64,000 nt of DNA. Origin: Acanthosoma haemorrhoidale. Taxonomy: Eukaryota; Arthropoda; Insecta; Hemiptera; Acanthosomatidae. Where the stretch lies: the NCBI GenBank assembly GCA_930367205.1, contig OV884015.1:76461341-76525340 (forward strand). Reading direction: 5' to 3'. Every line of letters starts with the position of its first letter. Positions within the stretch are counted from its first letter, which is position 1. Of the stretch, positions 37,301-48,553 are shown piece by piece. The notes below the pieces were generated by a model. It saw only the letters and a list, made by a program, of their open reading frames with translations, made no database searches and was not told the origin of the DNA. A program made the translations under genes and the position numbers.

Positions 37301-40300
37301 TTTTCTTTTGTTTCCAACGAAGGCCAAAAATCACTGATTAGAAAAAAACAACATAGTTCTGAATTTTGGTAGTTGTTCATTGGAGTGCTCTGTACAACCA
37401 CCAGTAAGTTTTAAGGTCCTTTTTTGGGGGTTTTCTCAAACATTTTGGTAAATATTAACTTTAGAAAAAGGTAGGGTACTCCATATAATTTTCTATAAGA
37501 AAGATTCTATTTTTTTTTTACAGTCAGTAGTTAGGGAGATTTCAAGTTGAATTGGGCAATGTGAGCATGGCATCCCAGCACCCACTTCGTCACATTGCAC
37601 TAATTATAGTATGGGAAATAGACTCTAGTTTTCTTTTCACTTAATTCTCTCCACTTTTTTTTCCAGAAACCAATGAATCCAAAATTCCATGAGGGTTTCT
37701 GAAACTATATCCTCAAACTGGTCTAGAAAATGGACAGTTGCTGGGTGCTTGTCTGTTTCATATACTTGGGAACTTTTAAAATGGCAGCAGCAGTTTGAAC
37801 AATTATCTGGCTTGAATTAATAGATAAAAATTAAATTTCATAAATCATTTCTAGGTGATAAATAATATATGAAGTAACGTAAATAGTGAATAACTATAAA
37901 AGCTGACCCCACCAAGGGGGTTCTTGAAGGTCTGTTGCTGACCATCTGCCCATTATTGGTTCCCCCTCAAATTTCTCGGTCCTCTTCATTCAGTTGGGTT
38001 ACAAACTTCGCAAAAGTCAGTGAAAACCTTTTAGTACCAATTAACAGTGTTTATTTTCTCTGAAAAGGATACTCTTCAATAATGCTGGAAAAGTGTTTTA
38101 TTTTTGATTATGAAGTAGAGGATGATGGGTGCTGTGATGGTGAAAAAGGGATTATCAGTATGAGAAAGGCAAGTCTGACAAGAGGTGATGGCAAAGCTAA
38201 AATTCTCTTTAAGGTAAGAAAAAAGTGTTTCTTGCAGAAAAAACTATACCAGACCTCAACAATTAATGAAAAGGGCAATAACACAAACTGAATCACCACA
38301 ACCTTCCAATTCTTGTGAGATCATCTCAAAAGAGATTTGATTTTAAAAGTCAGTGCCTCTTTTGTGCTTGAACAGTTTTACATAAAACTGTTTCTGCAAA
38401 AATAAGTGGAGAGAATAAAGTGAAAAGAAAACTAGTGTCTATTGCCCATGCTATAACTAGTGTAATTCAATGATGTGGGTGCCGGAAAGCTGGGAGTACC
38501 GATTGCCTTGGCACCTGCTTAAATGGCTCTTTGTTCAACCTGAAAAGAGTCTCGTTTCATTTCTACAACTTGGTTACACGCTGCTCCAATTTGATGTGAT
38601 GCACCAGGTCTATAATAATAAATCTGAAGTTGCGCAGGTAAAACACACTCACTTTGGCAAATTCAACTAGCAATCTCCCTAACCACCAACTATAAAAAAA
38701 ATAACAGAATCTTCCTTATAGAAAATGTTGTGTACTTTAATTTTGTATATGGAGTAGCCCAACCCTCCTGGTGGGGACTTTATGGATATAGTATAGGAGA
38801 GTCCAATGAACAACTTTACCAAAATTCAGAACTATTTGATTTATATTTCCTGGACTATTATGTGAGCTTCTTCCTCATAGCTTCCTTTTCATTTCCAGAA
38901 CGTTGATTTCTTCATATGCCAATTCCTCCTGAAGAAATACAGGCAAAACTAGTTTCTTCTTAAAATCAACTTCTGGTAACAACTGGGTCTCTGTTATTTC
39001 AGAACATTCCAGAGGATTGACTAATTAGCAGAATTCTTTCCAGGCTAAAGTTTAAATAATTCCCTCATTAACTAAAATTTTGATATCATAAGCGCATAAG
39101 CGACTAATGTCCCAACATATATTACATATTATTTATCCGGACATAGAAGTCTTTAATTTGATATCCTATTTGATATGATAGAAAAATATATATTTTGTTA
39201 TTATGAAGTAATTAATCAATTAATAGTGCTCGAGTCATTAAAAAAAACTTCTAGGTAAAATTTTTTATTATTTTTAATAAGTCAACTAGAAGACTTGGAA
39301 TCTCCAGCAATAACAGGATCTAATCTGTGTAGTTAATAATGTCTAGTTATCTAAGTTATTAATAGTTACCTATTGATGTTTAGTGGCTGAACAAAGGACA
39401 GCTCTACACAAACAAAAACAGTGTGATGCTGTATTAATGAAATATGAACAAAAATGCTTGCAAAAGAGAATGTGCTTTTTGACTTTTATCCTTCCAAAAA
39501 TATCCTGACTTTTTGAAAATAAATTTAATTTAATTGCAGAAACAAACAACTATAGAATGAACCTAGCAAGAAACTTAGGTGCAGATTATGTAATCAAACT
39601 GACATCTATGGAAAGTCCTGAGTATCCAGAGTATTTGAAAGAGATCATACACACGATACACCCAGGGCAACCAGACATAGTTATTGACACAATTGGAACT
39701 TCTTCGTCCCTAGAAAGTGCAATGAATGTAAGTTCACTAATAATTAGTGCTGTAACTTGTGCCATATTAAGATAAAAAATAACAACTTGAATAAGTATTT
39801 TTTTCAGATTTTGGTTATGAAAGGGGGATTTTTTTTTAACCTCAATATTTTCACTCATATTCTATATACCTCTATGAAGGCAGTTGAAACAAGTCCAAGT
39901 AACAGGGTCCTCTAGAGGAAAATGAGAACGGGAATGCTGTTTGAAAAATATAAACACCACCAACCAGGTTTATCATGAATCCCCAACATATTTTATAACT
40001 CTCCTTTTTCAAACATCCCGTTACCGTACCAAGACCTCCTGAATAAAAAATCTCCACCTATTGCCCGACCCGGTTCATGTGCACTTGAGTTCCAGGGTTC
40101 CAAGTAAATTATATGCATTATTGGCCATACCATCCTCCCAATGAAGCTTAGCCCTGCCCCCTCTTCTCTTGAGATGTATTTTTTTTATCTGTTAGTATCT
40201 TGCTGGGAGTCTTATCTTCCTTCATCCCAGCCATTGGATATTTCTATTTCAATAAAAATATTATCTGGTCTCTATGCAAGGAAGCTAAATTCCGACTGGC

Positions 40301-43300
40301 CCTTCTGCAATAAGTTAGATTTCATATATTAGACAGTGATCAATGGAACAGTAATTTAGAAGAGTATAAAGAGTCTTCAGCACTTTGTTTTATTGAATGT
40401 TTCCTTGGGAACATGAGCACTGATAATCAAATAATTCTTAAATATTCCCTATATTCTTAGAACTCATATTCGTGGACTGATTGCTCTAGTGCTAATTAAA
40501 ACATTCACAGGCAATAAAGCCAGAGCCATTCTGATGTCTGACATGGCAACTGTAGTTAATACTGTACTTATCCGGTCTTTTCATATGTATAGCCCACCAT
40601 GTAGGTTTGATATAAAAAGTGGTACTAAGAGATGGAAATTGTCTGAGGGTTGATAAATGGTGGGAACAAACAGAACAGATCCCTATGCACCCTTTACAGA
40701 GCAGGCACATCTAAAAACAAGTTTCACTCCGCAGCAGTCGTCGAACATTCGAGGAGCTCGAATGTTGAGAACAAAAGCTTCTTTTGTCAGGGGCACTTCT
40801 AGCAGACTTTTCTTTCGAGCCCAAGGAGCCTCACGTCTGGCATACTTATTTTGTGGATCCCTTGTGCAGGAAGCTTTCTGTAGCAGTCCACCATTGTCTA
40901 TCGCGAGTATATCTAATTGATCTATAGTATTCCTAATGCTTCCAATTAATAAAGGCAAAGTGGTATATTAAAATTAGCTAGAATGAAACAGGTTGTGGAA
41001 ATGATGTAGATTTGGGACATGATTCAACTTGATTTAGCAGATTGAGAGAAGTCAATCAATATTCAGTCTCAGAAGTCTGTCTTCCACCAGGACTTACTAC
41101 CAAGCAGGATTACTACAGCAGTACACTCAACAAACAGCTATTAATCCAGTTTTCTTTCTGTCAACTTTATTTACATTATAAACAATAATAATGATAAGTA
41201 CATAAATAAATTATGTCACTATACTGGATGAGCATCCAACAAAATCAAAGGGGTTCGCTGGAAAACCAACAGCCAGGAAGGTAAGGTCCAAACTTTAGCT
41301 TGCTTGCTATTCCATACCATTTACTGATTAGTAACATGGTCTCATAGGCTTTAGATTAGCAGCCAAGCAAACTCATCAGTTTTAACTACTATCAATTTGA
41401 GTGCATAATAGGTGTTTTGGAAAAAAAATTATGATCAATGAGTAAAATTCCAATATAAGAGAAAAATAGTCTTAACATATGAGATTGATTCATAAAGAGT
41501 GTAGATTATAGAATTTAAAAAAGAAACTTATGTTAATTGTGTCATTAAGGTAGTATAAATATTACATTCCATCAAAAAATTATAATTAATAATCTTATTT
41601 GAATTTTAGCTGTGCAAAAGTGGCGGAAACATTATGCTGATAACTTGTATGGCAAGGCCAGTCATAGCAAGGTTTTATCATGCAGCTATGAGGGAAATTA
41701 ATATAATGGGTTCTTTTTCTTATACCCAATCAAGGTCAGAATTAAAAATCAAAGTAATTATTTATACAAGAAATATCTTCTTTTATATTGGGGTTTGATG
41801 TCCTTACTCTTGTTATGGGCAGGAAGAAAAGATTATCAATAGATCAATAGTTCTAGCAGCTAGATAGATAGATAAAGTTTATTTACATTTTTCTTTCATA
41901 TTCTTTGAGGATTACAAGTTAATTACAAATGACTTAGTCATGAAGTTATATTTACATCAACTTCTAATATTAGGAAAAATAAATAACAACTAACCCAATC
42001 CTACAAATTTTGCAAATTTACTCTAAATAACAACACAATATCAGACTAAAAATATTAAGTCCCAACAAGAGAGACTGGGGAATGATATCTTAAACAATCG
42101 AGTAAGTAATGTAATATGTTGATGATTGTCTGATAGATACATAATACATCCCATAACCAGCTCACCATCAGAAATATGTATTCATTTAAAAAGGGTAGAA
42201 GAAAGGATTAATTTAGTTAATAGTAATAGATTAACCATAACTCATCGGATAAATTTATAGGAGAAAAAAACAAAACATTATCTCATTTAATTTTATTTGA
42301 TGTAAACAATTTTCTTTGGCTAATAATTAAAAACTTAAAATTTTTACATAAATGTACACAAAAAGAATTAGCAGAAGTTTTAACATAATTTCAAATCTGC
42401 AATGAAAAACATAATTAGATGATTTTTTTTTACATACATTTCAATAATTATTTACAACTCCAAAACAATAAATTAAGTTTATACACCATTTACATAAGCA
42501 CACACAAAAAAATTATTGGTGTAAAAAAATGGTTGTTGCGGCAACTTTTCTGCCACTGCCAATCAGAAGTTACCCTCTACTCTACTATCAACAAACTTAT
42601 ATTATATTTCCCAAATTAAATTACTACAGAACTCAATGTAAATAATTCAAGTTCAAAACCGATTATTTGGTATATGCAAAATTAATAGTAATGTACGTAA
42701 TTGTGATATATTTTGTGTTCAATAAAACTAGCTGACTAGGGTTGTTCAAAGTGGTGCCGCAATGCAGATAATCAAGTGACAGATTCTGATTGGTCCCTGT
42801 AGGCCAAGGTTGCCTATATAAGCCCCTTGCAGCAGAGCTCAAATTGAAAATCTCAAAAAATTGAGATGCTAGAAGTTTTTTTCTAGAATGATCATTATGG
42901 ATTCCACGATTAATCCAACAATAAAAATACTTGTGTAGTTTCCTCTTGGTAAAGTACCAGGAAATGCTTTGCTTCCTAAAATTTTTTTAAAAGTGAAAGT
43001 CTGTCGAAATTCCTATAATCTAAATACATCATTTCTCCATGATACACATTGCGACTGCTGTCGAAAACAAATTTAACAAAAATGATCGAAAAACAATTTG
43101 CTTTCCTTACTTGAGGAATTACTTAACAGAAATAATGCTTGAGGCTTAATAAAATGCAATCAGCTCTAAAGCAACAATATGTATATTTATGATTTGTGGT
43201 TTTCTACTAGAATGTGAACTTTGTTTAAACTGCGAAACTTAAGAAATGAGAGAAAAATTGAGGGTTTCTCCTTAATCCATTACAAAAATTAAGTATATGT

Positions 43301-44383
43301 GTGCCATGCTTCATGCCAGAGAAAATCTGGGTTTTTTTAATCCTCATAACATCCAATTGGAGAGATCAAAGTATAAATATATTTAGTAACTTATGACTTT
43401 TACAAGAGATCCCTGATACGTTTTCAGGAATAACTACACATTTAATAATTCAAACACATTTTTTCATTTTTCAGAGTTGGTAACATTTTATTTTATGCAT
43501 AATTTTACAAAACTAATAACATAATATTGGTGTTTTCAGCTTCAAAGAGGCAGTAAAATTGATAGCTACAACACAATTGCAAATTCAAAAAATATTACCA
43601 GTTAAAGTACCTTTGGAACATGCTTTAGATGCATTCAGTTTTGGGAGAGCGACTGGTGGAGAAAACTTGTTTATTATAGTGAGCAGCTACAGTGAAACTG
43701 ACAGCAAAGACAAACCTATCACCCCTGCTTATTCCATAAATGTAGGAGTACCACAACTCAAACCCGCTGAACATGAAGTTCAAAAACAACTAGCTCCTAA
43801 AATTGAACAACAACAAACAAGTTTAGGAACATACAATGCAAAACCAAAAAACGAAGAAAATAATAAACTTGAAGGAAAAGAAATAATTGAGAAAAAAGAA
43901 TTAGATGGACCAAACAAAGAAAAAACTAAAAAAAAAGAAGGTGGCATACATGAAGAAGAAAAAGATTATAAAACTAAATTAGAAAAACTTGAACAAGATA
44001 CTCCCAACAATGAAAAAACAAAAGGCAAACCAAGTAATAAACTAGAGGGAACAGAAATAAGTGAGAAAAATGTACCAATAGAAAAAAAAATTGGTACTAA
44101 AAGAAAAAAATCTGAAATAAAAGAAGACACTGAAGAAAAACAAATTAAAATCAAATCAGAAAAATTTAAAGGCTTCCCACAGCAAAAGAAAGAACCTACA
44201 AAAATAAACAAACCTGCAGGACTACAAAAAAAAGTTTCTGAAAAACAAAACTTGCAACAAGAAAAACAAAATGATAAACCCACAGACATTCAAGAAAAGA
44301 AAGCAACCATAAAAGTTGAACCTAAACAGGATAAATTACCAAGTGAAGATGATCAAAATCCATCAGGAAAAAAGAAACCTTAA
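28264..44383 (+). CDS. Sorbitol-dehydrogenase-like protein with lost catalytic zinc site and Lys/Glu-rich C-terminal tail
   Basis: Visible exons: 28264-28319, 29753-29786, 32663-32830, 35244-35403, 36709-36893, 39540-39727, 41610-41734 and 43540-44383. Phases join in one frame for about 585 residues; the initiator exon was not found. The first 360 residues follow the medium-chain dehydrogenase fold of sorbitol dehydrogenase: NLCLIAKNDGDL, VPKPKENEVLIRV, KEGDRVVLEPG, a structural zinc lobe CNKCPQCHVGNTHLC (spacing C-x2-C-x2-C-x7-C), a Rossmann segment KVLIIGSNVIGL, and LARNLGADYVIKL. The family's catalytic ligands are gone: GICGSD is CCITNF, GHE is GSF, and LLEPLSV is LSSKIAT. The GxGxxG loop has lost its second Gly. 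The last exon adds an acidic/basic repeat tail. A catalytically dead, perhaps scaffolding or regulatory protein is inferred; a zinc-independent activity is not excluded. Confidence 0.85.
28320..29752. other. Intron of the dehydrogenase-like gene
   Basis: AT-rich. Open frames such as 29362-29679 and 28584-28793 show no domain or splice support. No repeat was recognised. Confidence 0.4.
29753..29786 (+). CDS. Dehydrogenase-like gene, 34-nt microexon
   Basis: GATGCAG|GAAGTT and AAATG|GTAAAT. Encodes EVKTVPKPKEN plus one base. It bridges DLYM to EVLIRV exactly as expected for the DLRLEQ-PIPEPKDNEVLL stretch of sorbitol dehydrogenases. Phase and homology together support this short exon. Confidence 0.78.
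30545..31070 (-). other. GC/CpG-richer block with a minus-strand splice donor
   Basis: This block stands out from its AT-rich surroundings. On the minus strand it ends CACACG|GTGAGT, a strong donor. It has no long open frame. It could be the non-coding first exon of a minus-strand transcript (the gustatory receptor lies downstream on that strand) or an unrecognised repeat. No bounding repeats or target duplication were found. Confidence 0.3.
31325..32154 (+). mobile_element. piggyBac-like remnant
   Basis: The right side ends GGGCCAAATGAAAGGG directly before TTAA (32155-32158), i.e. a CCCTTTC... end next to TTAA as in piggyBac elements. A CGTACCTTGG motif is repeated at 32091 and 32131. At the left a 68-codon open frame has the acidic low-complexity look of a piggyBac N-terminus (SSTSDESLNK, LSESDFD). 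The catalytic part is absent and no matching left end was found, so the left limit is only the start of that frame. Confidence 0.5.
32663..32830 (+). CDS. Dehydrogenase-like exon with replaced catalytic zinc ligands
   Basis: GGGAAG|AG GTG and GGAGG|GTAAGC. Encodes EVLIRVGGCCITNFDFE through GVVVKIGAGVNGVFKE. In sorbitol dehydrogenases this exon holds GICGSDVH and GHE; here the aligned positions read CCITNFDF and GSF, so the zinc ligands Cys, His and Glu are Thr, Ser and Phe. Confidence 0.85.
33380..33970 (-). pseudogene. pogo/Tigger-like transposon fragment
   Basis: After TA at 33378-33379 the sequence starts CAGTAGATCCTCCCATATCC, a pogo/Tigger-type terminal repeat. About 340 bases further in, on the minus strand, is a C-terminal transposase-like segment (TDTEVAERVTCDGPEVADDE, IVDLVKEKEEEPDSEDS, HKKDSMH then stop). 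Just upstream, LEQMFNEIPETTLL is in another frame. The far end is missing. It is a decayed 3' part of an element. Confidence 0.5.
35244..35403 (+). CDS. Dehydrogenase-like exon with structural zinc lobe
   Basis: ATTTCAG|GT GAT and CACAG|GTAAGT. Encodes GDRVVLEPGISCNKCPQC and VGNTHLCPNIHF, with four cysteines in the exact spacing of the family's structural zinc site. It ends in GGISRFMTHPITFTH. Confidence 0.9.
36709..36893 (+). CDS. Dehydrogenase-like exon, start of Rossmann fold
   Basis: TTGTAG|A TTA and ACAG|GTAATT. Encodes LDDSVSLEVGTLSSKIAT and KVLIIGSNVIGLVGIM, the first beta-alpha-beta of the nucleotide-binding domain with GSNVIG instead of GAGPIG. Confidence 0.9.
37354..38834. repeat. 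Inverted duplication in a dehydrogenase intron
   Basis: Bases about 37354-37665 and 38400-38834 are inverted copies of each other. Matching blocks include AGTTCTGAATTTTGGTAGTT against the 38810-38834 stretch, GAGATTTCAAGTTGAATT against 38655-38685, and TCTAGTTTTCTTTTCACTTA against 38405-38440. The right arm has about 120 extra bases near 38490-38640. The central spacer (about 730 bases) is not obviously duplicated. Its open frames show no known domain. Either two copies of an unknown repeat or a foldback element. Confidence 0.7.
39540..39727 (+). CDS. Dehydrogenase-like exon, Rossmann fold continued
   Basis: TTGCAG|AA ACA and ATGAAT|GTAAGT. Encodes (E)TNNYRMNLARNLGADYVIKL and HPGQPDIVIDTIGTSSSLES. 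The Glu at the end of beta-2 takes the place of the Asp that normally selects NAD. Confidence 0.9.
40490..40960. other. Intron segment with unassigned GC-richer sequence
   Basis: Overlapping open frames on both strands (40657-40920 plus, 40683-40958 minus) stand out in composition but give no recognisable domain. Possibly a decayed repeat or processed pseudogene; I cannot decide. Confidence 0.25.
41610..41734 (+). CDS. Dehydrogenase-like exon, end of nucleotide-binding domain
   Basis: TTTTAG|CTG and TCAAG|GTCAGA. Encodes LCKSGGNIMLITCMARPVI and REINIMGSFSYTQS, matching the GGxxxxxG...REVDIRGVFRY region of the family. Confidence 0.9.
41860..42010 (-). repeat. Possible 3' end of a non-LTR element
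   Basis: On the minus strand a stretch ends AAATAAACTTTATC followed by the tetranucleotide repeat TATC, a pattern seen at the 3' ends of some insect LINEs. No coding part was recognised. Confidence 0.25.
42765..42850 (+). promoter_or_regulatory. Promoter-like module inside the last dehydrogenase intron
   Basis: A GC-richer block holds a CCAAT-type box on the reverse strand (TGATTGGTCC, about 42797) and a good TATA box (CTATATAAGCC, about 42823) with 25-40 bases of non-AT sequence after it. A heat-shock-like TTCTAGAA lies near 42881. It precedes the tail-encoding exon by about 700 bases. Chance or a repeat-borne promoter is possible. Confidence 0.3.
43540..44383 (+). CDS. Terminal exon: end of dehydrogenase fold plus Lys/Glu-rich tail
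   Basis: TTTTCAG|C TTC to TAA at 44381-44383. The first 60 codons finish the dehydrogenase (SFKEAVKLIATTQLQIQKIL, VPLEHALDAFSFGRATGGEN). The remaining roughly 220 are Lys, Glu, Gln, Asn and Pro rich, with no Trp and no hydrophobic core, so disordered. It contains an imperfect tandem repeat of 50-60 residues (NKLEGKEIIEKKEL... against NKLEGTEISEKNVP...). It has a basic cluster KKIGTKRKK that could act as a nuclear signal and two psi-K-x-E motifs (IKSE, IKVE). The reading frame is intact despite A-rich DNA. Candidate poly(A) signals lie at 44431 and 44513. Confidence 0.85.
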
Positions 44384-47300
44384 TTAGATTAAAAATAATA
44401 ATTATATATTCTATAATATATATATAAAATAAATATTAAAGCTGTTTGACTTATTAAATAATAATTATTAAATAATTGTTTAAATTATTAAAGAAATTGT
44501 TTATTCAACTTAAATAAAACTTACATTCTTCTGAGATCACTGGATCGAACAATTTTCTGAAATCATTCAAATTAAAATTAATTAAAAAATTAGGAAAAAA
44601 TGTAGTGTGATTATTAGGGAAAAGTATTGAAAATCAAATAGCTCTTCCTTGATAGGCTCCCATTTACTGCTGAAAGGTTGACTATCCTAACAGGAACCAC
44701 ACAAACACCAATTGATGAATTTATGATGGTGGCCCATCTTGGGTAGTGAACTGAGAACCTTCATATTATGAAGCTGTTAACCACTACTTCATATGAGAGC
44801 CCATATTTGAAGAGATTCGTAAATTTTATTTACTTGGACGAATAGTTGGCTTATGTAACAGAAAGCTCTTCGTAGAAGCCAAGTGCATGTTGATTCGTGC
44901 GAAGACATGCTTCGACCTGTCACTATATAGAATAACACAAACTATGAGATAACTCGTAGTTGTCGTCCTAGGCAATAATGGGAACTAGGAGTTGTTTCAT
45001 AGTTGGCGGCAGTCAATATGTTAATAATGAATGGAGAAAATTAACAAATGCTTTATTTTGTCAAAACCACAACAGGTTGCTCTGACCTATATAATGCACA
45101 GGAATGTATCATTATAAAAACAAAAAGATTTTCCTTATTCAATTAAATAATACCATTAAAAAAATTAGTCGGATCTATTAGTTTGAAAATGTCATAAATT
45201 AACAAGCGTTAAGATACCATTTGCATTCTTCTTCTCTTCTACTTTTTTCGGTACTATATTTTCTTTTAGTGTGAATTGCAGTTTTAGTTTACATAATATA
45301 AACACCCTGTATTCACCACTTGCAAAGCCTTCAACAATTTTATGTTGGAAATGAGAACTCTTTTCTCTTCAATTAACTGCTTTTCCTCTCAGCAAAAAAA
45401 GTCCTAAGACAACTGCCTTACTACATCTAGCTAGCAATTGTCTATCACAGAGCTTTAAGGCATTTGGATTCCAATGCTATCTAATCCTCCATGATCACTG
45501 AATACTGATCAGATTCCCTCTTCATTTATTCTAAATTATGTGCTGCTTGATGAGCTAGAGGAGTTATCTGTAAGTTACTGTATGAACCTTCTCTATTTAA
45601 AAAAAAGTTTAATCCAATTTTTCATTCATATTTCCACTAATTCCAATTGCTTCTTAATTAATTTACTATTCACTATTTCAATCACACTGCCTATCAACTA
45701 ATTATCGAGCATTTATATGGAAATTTAACCCAAAGAAAACTAATCTGTAAGTCTAACATTTTGGTGCAGTTAAAATACAATTTCATTGTTTCTCGAGAAG
45801 CACCAGCACAGCGGGCATGTTTACTTACTTTTTCACCTCCTTAGGCCACCTTCAGTTGTTAAACCACATCAATCAGAGGAAGAAGTCTAAATCCAACAAT
45901 TAATTAATAGACTAATACATATAATTAGGCATTTAGGACTTCTACACAAACTAATACAAAGTCTTCCCCATGTGTACTGTTTAATACTGTAATCATAGTA
46001 ACAACACAGCTTTTTCATTGTCCGCGAGTGCTCAGCAATATCTTCCTACCATCTCACCATTGCAGGTGTGTCTTAGGGATTTAAAATAAAAACAGCATTG
46101 TCTTTAAGAAGCAGGAATAACATAAAGCTGCAGTTTACTGTTCATACAAATTAATTGAGAGCCCTTGGTCAACTGCATATTGAGCTAGAAGAATATAGCT
46201 AGAAGACAAATCTAAATCCTATAGTTGTAGTACTTTCGACAAACTGTACTGCCATCTTAAAGTGCTAAACTGGACCAATGATATTAATCACACAAACATA
46301 GATAACAATAATTTGAAGAACAATTAAGTATAGACATGATGTTAAAATATTGGGTTGCTAAAAATTGCTTATATAAATACAAATGTAGAGTTTAATTAAA
46401 AATATATTTAATGTTATGGCCAAGTTACCTAAACAGAATAGGGGTGGTGACTATTTACTAAAAATGTTAAAACATCGTTTCTCTTCAAGGAGAGATTCTT
46501 AACTCGATAGCTCTAAGACATCAACTGCCTGTGATGGTGAAGAAGGACAGGGGAATGTCACAATTTTTTAATCTGGGTTATTGGAGTTCAGGGGAACTAG
46601 GTTTATTTTGATTGTCCCTAGTTTCTTGAGGAAAAAATTATTGCTATTGCATAGTAAGGTGAATTCACATTTTGGTGTCCTGTATCTGTTATATGTGGGT
46701 AGGTTAGAAGTTACCTTCATTCCAGAGAATGTTTTCTTTGCACCTTTTCTTGAGTTTACAGTTTGTTATTCTAGCAAAAGATCCTTTGCATTATGTAAAC
46801 CCCAAAACAATCTTTAGTTTGTACAGGTCCTTTTATGTGAGAAGTTTTTTTTCATGGAGCAATGATTTTTTATCGCCACTCCTCCTAATTTTTTATGTAT
46901 TCTAACAGGTTTGTCTTAAATCATCCCTAAATATAAAATGGCTCACCATCTAGTGACTTTCTTAGTGTTTATATATTTTTTTTTTTACTATTTTTGTTTA
47001 ATTTCTTTATCATGTCCATTGACTAGAGCTATTTATTTTATCTCTTTCTTTCAATTTCCTTCACTCAGAGGGATGTGTTGAGATTATGGGTGTAATAATG
47101 GACTGATTTATTATGTGTCAGTCAGAGCTGGTTTTCTGAAGTTGTCGAACTCTTCCTTTTTATTGTCATGTCTAATTAACTTATATTATTTGGTATTTTT
47201 TTTTTTGTAGCAATTCCCAGTAACACCTTGAACTTGAAGTTGTCCCCACCTGTTTACTTTCCTAGCTTCCTGCTTTCAGACCGGCATCAAAGGTGGACGT

Positions 47301-48553
47301 CTTCGATTCTGGTAGCTGTTTTTTGTATCTGACAGATACTTATGGCTGGACTTGTAAGTTTTTATTACTTTCACATTTTTAATTTGAATAAGTAAAATTA
47401 ATTAGTACTTTTTAATTGCTAATAATGTATGTAATGGTAAAAATGGAAATGCATCCTGAAGATACAAGCCCCTGTTGTTGTAATAACTTTGTTTTTTAGT
47501 ACCAGCTATGTCCTAATAAATCCTGAAGATATTGACTGCAAATACAGGAGAACGGGAAAAAATAGAATAAAGAGAAGGAGATTCTGAGACTGAAATTAGC
47601 GGTAATGAAGAGAGTGATGAAGATGAGGGTAAGTTCCGATTTTTTTTTATAACCAAACAAAAAGTGAAAGGCAAAGTAATAAAAAAGTGGAATGGTTCCA
47701 GGAGGATGGATAAAGTGTCCACTGGACATGTTTTTCACAATGCTAAAATTTTCCCAAATTATATAATCCCCAAACTGCCATAACAGCATGCCTAGGAGAA
47801 AACTCCATAGATCTCTGGCAAAGGACTCACTAACAAACATGCTCAAAGGCGATCTCATTTTTCAGAAGAAGTAAAAATCCAAATATTAAATACACACAAT
47901 GGAAGCTGGAAGTAAGTAGCAGATGTAGGGGTGAATCGGCCAGAAAACGATGCCATACTTGTTGACATATAGATTTATGTCCTATTTACGATTGACTGTT
48001 CATTTTTTCATTTTAAATATCATTCTGAATATATATTTAATTTAGTTGTGAAGTTTGTGTTTTTGTTACTGTTTTTTCTTCCTATTTTATGTTCCTAAAC
48101 AACTTATCTTTTGTGATGTTTATCGCTAAAAAAATGCTATACATTATGTTATATAACTAGTGCATTTTAATATTAATGATGTTCAAGACTGATACAAAAT
48201 AATATTGAGCACTGGAGTTATTTTGGTGAGATAATGTCAGACATTAACGGAGGTATACCTTTTTGAGTATTTGACTTAATGTAATTTTAAAAATACATAT
48301 TTTTTTACTATAAACAAATTAAATTGAGTTTAATCAACCTAATTATAATTTAAAAAATATTTAAGTCAACTTTACATCACAATCAAGTCAACATCTTATG
48401 ATTTCAGATATTTTGGACAAAGCATGAATAGGGGGTTTCAATTTAGAATCAAATATTTACTAGAATTGTAACCACTTCAGATTTTGATGAAGTATTCAAC
48501 TTACTTATTATACAGATGACTAATGTAGAATATCATTCGACCTACACTGGGTT
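44384..48553. other. Intergenic / 3' flanking DNA between two convergent genes
   Basis: Mostly AT-rich. A family-B tRNA-like SINE lies at about 44720-44815. At 47570-47640 a short acidic open segment (ETEISGNEESDEDEG) resembles the acidic N-terminus of some transposases but has no supporting context. A final ULK3-like exon on the minus strand might lie here if the donor at 48618 is used; I did not find it. Confidence 0.35.
44720..44815 (-). repeat. tRNA-like SINE copy (family B, inverted)
   Basis: The minus strand reads GGGCTCTCATATGAAGTAGT then a B-box-like GGTTCTCAGTTCACTACC at tRNA-like spacing. The head matches the copy at 8517. Confidence 0.45.

Noticed and set aside
38470..38670. 66-codon open frame in the right arm of the inverted duplication
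   Set aside because: The matching part of the left arm is not open and no domain is recognisable, so coding is not supported.
43966..44289. 107-codon minus-strand open frame rich in Phe, Ser and Cys
   Set aside because: It is the antisense of the A-rich Lys/Glu tail, where TTT and TTC arise from AAA and GAA; no independent support.
47496..47858. 120-codon minus-strand hydrophobic open frame
   Set aside because: No family features, no splice context; composition explains the hydrophobicity.
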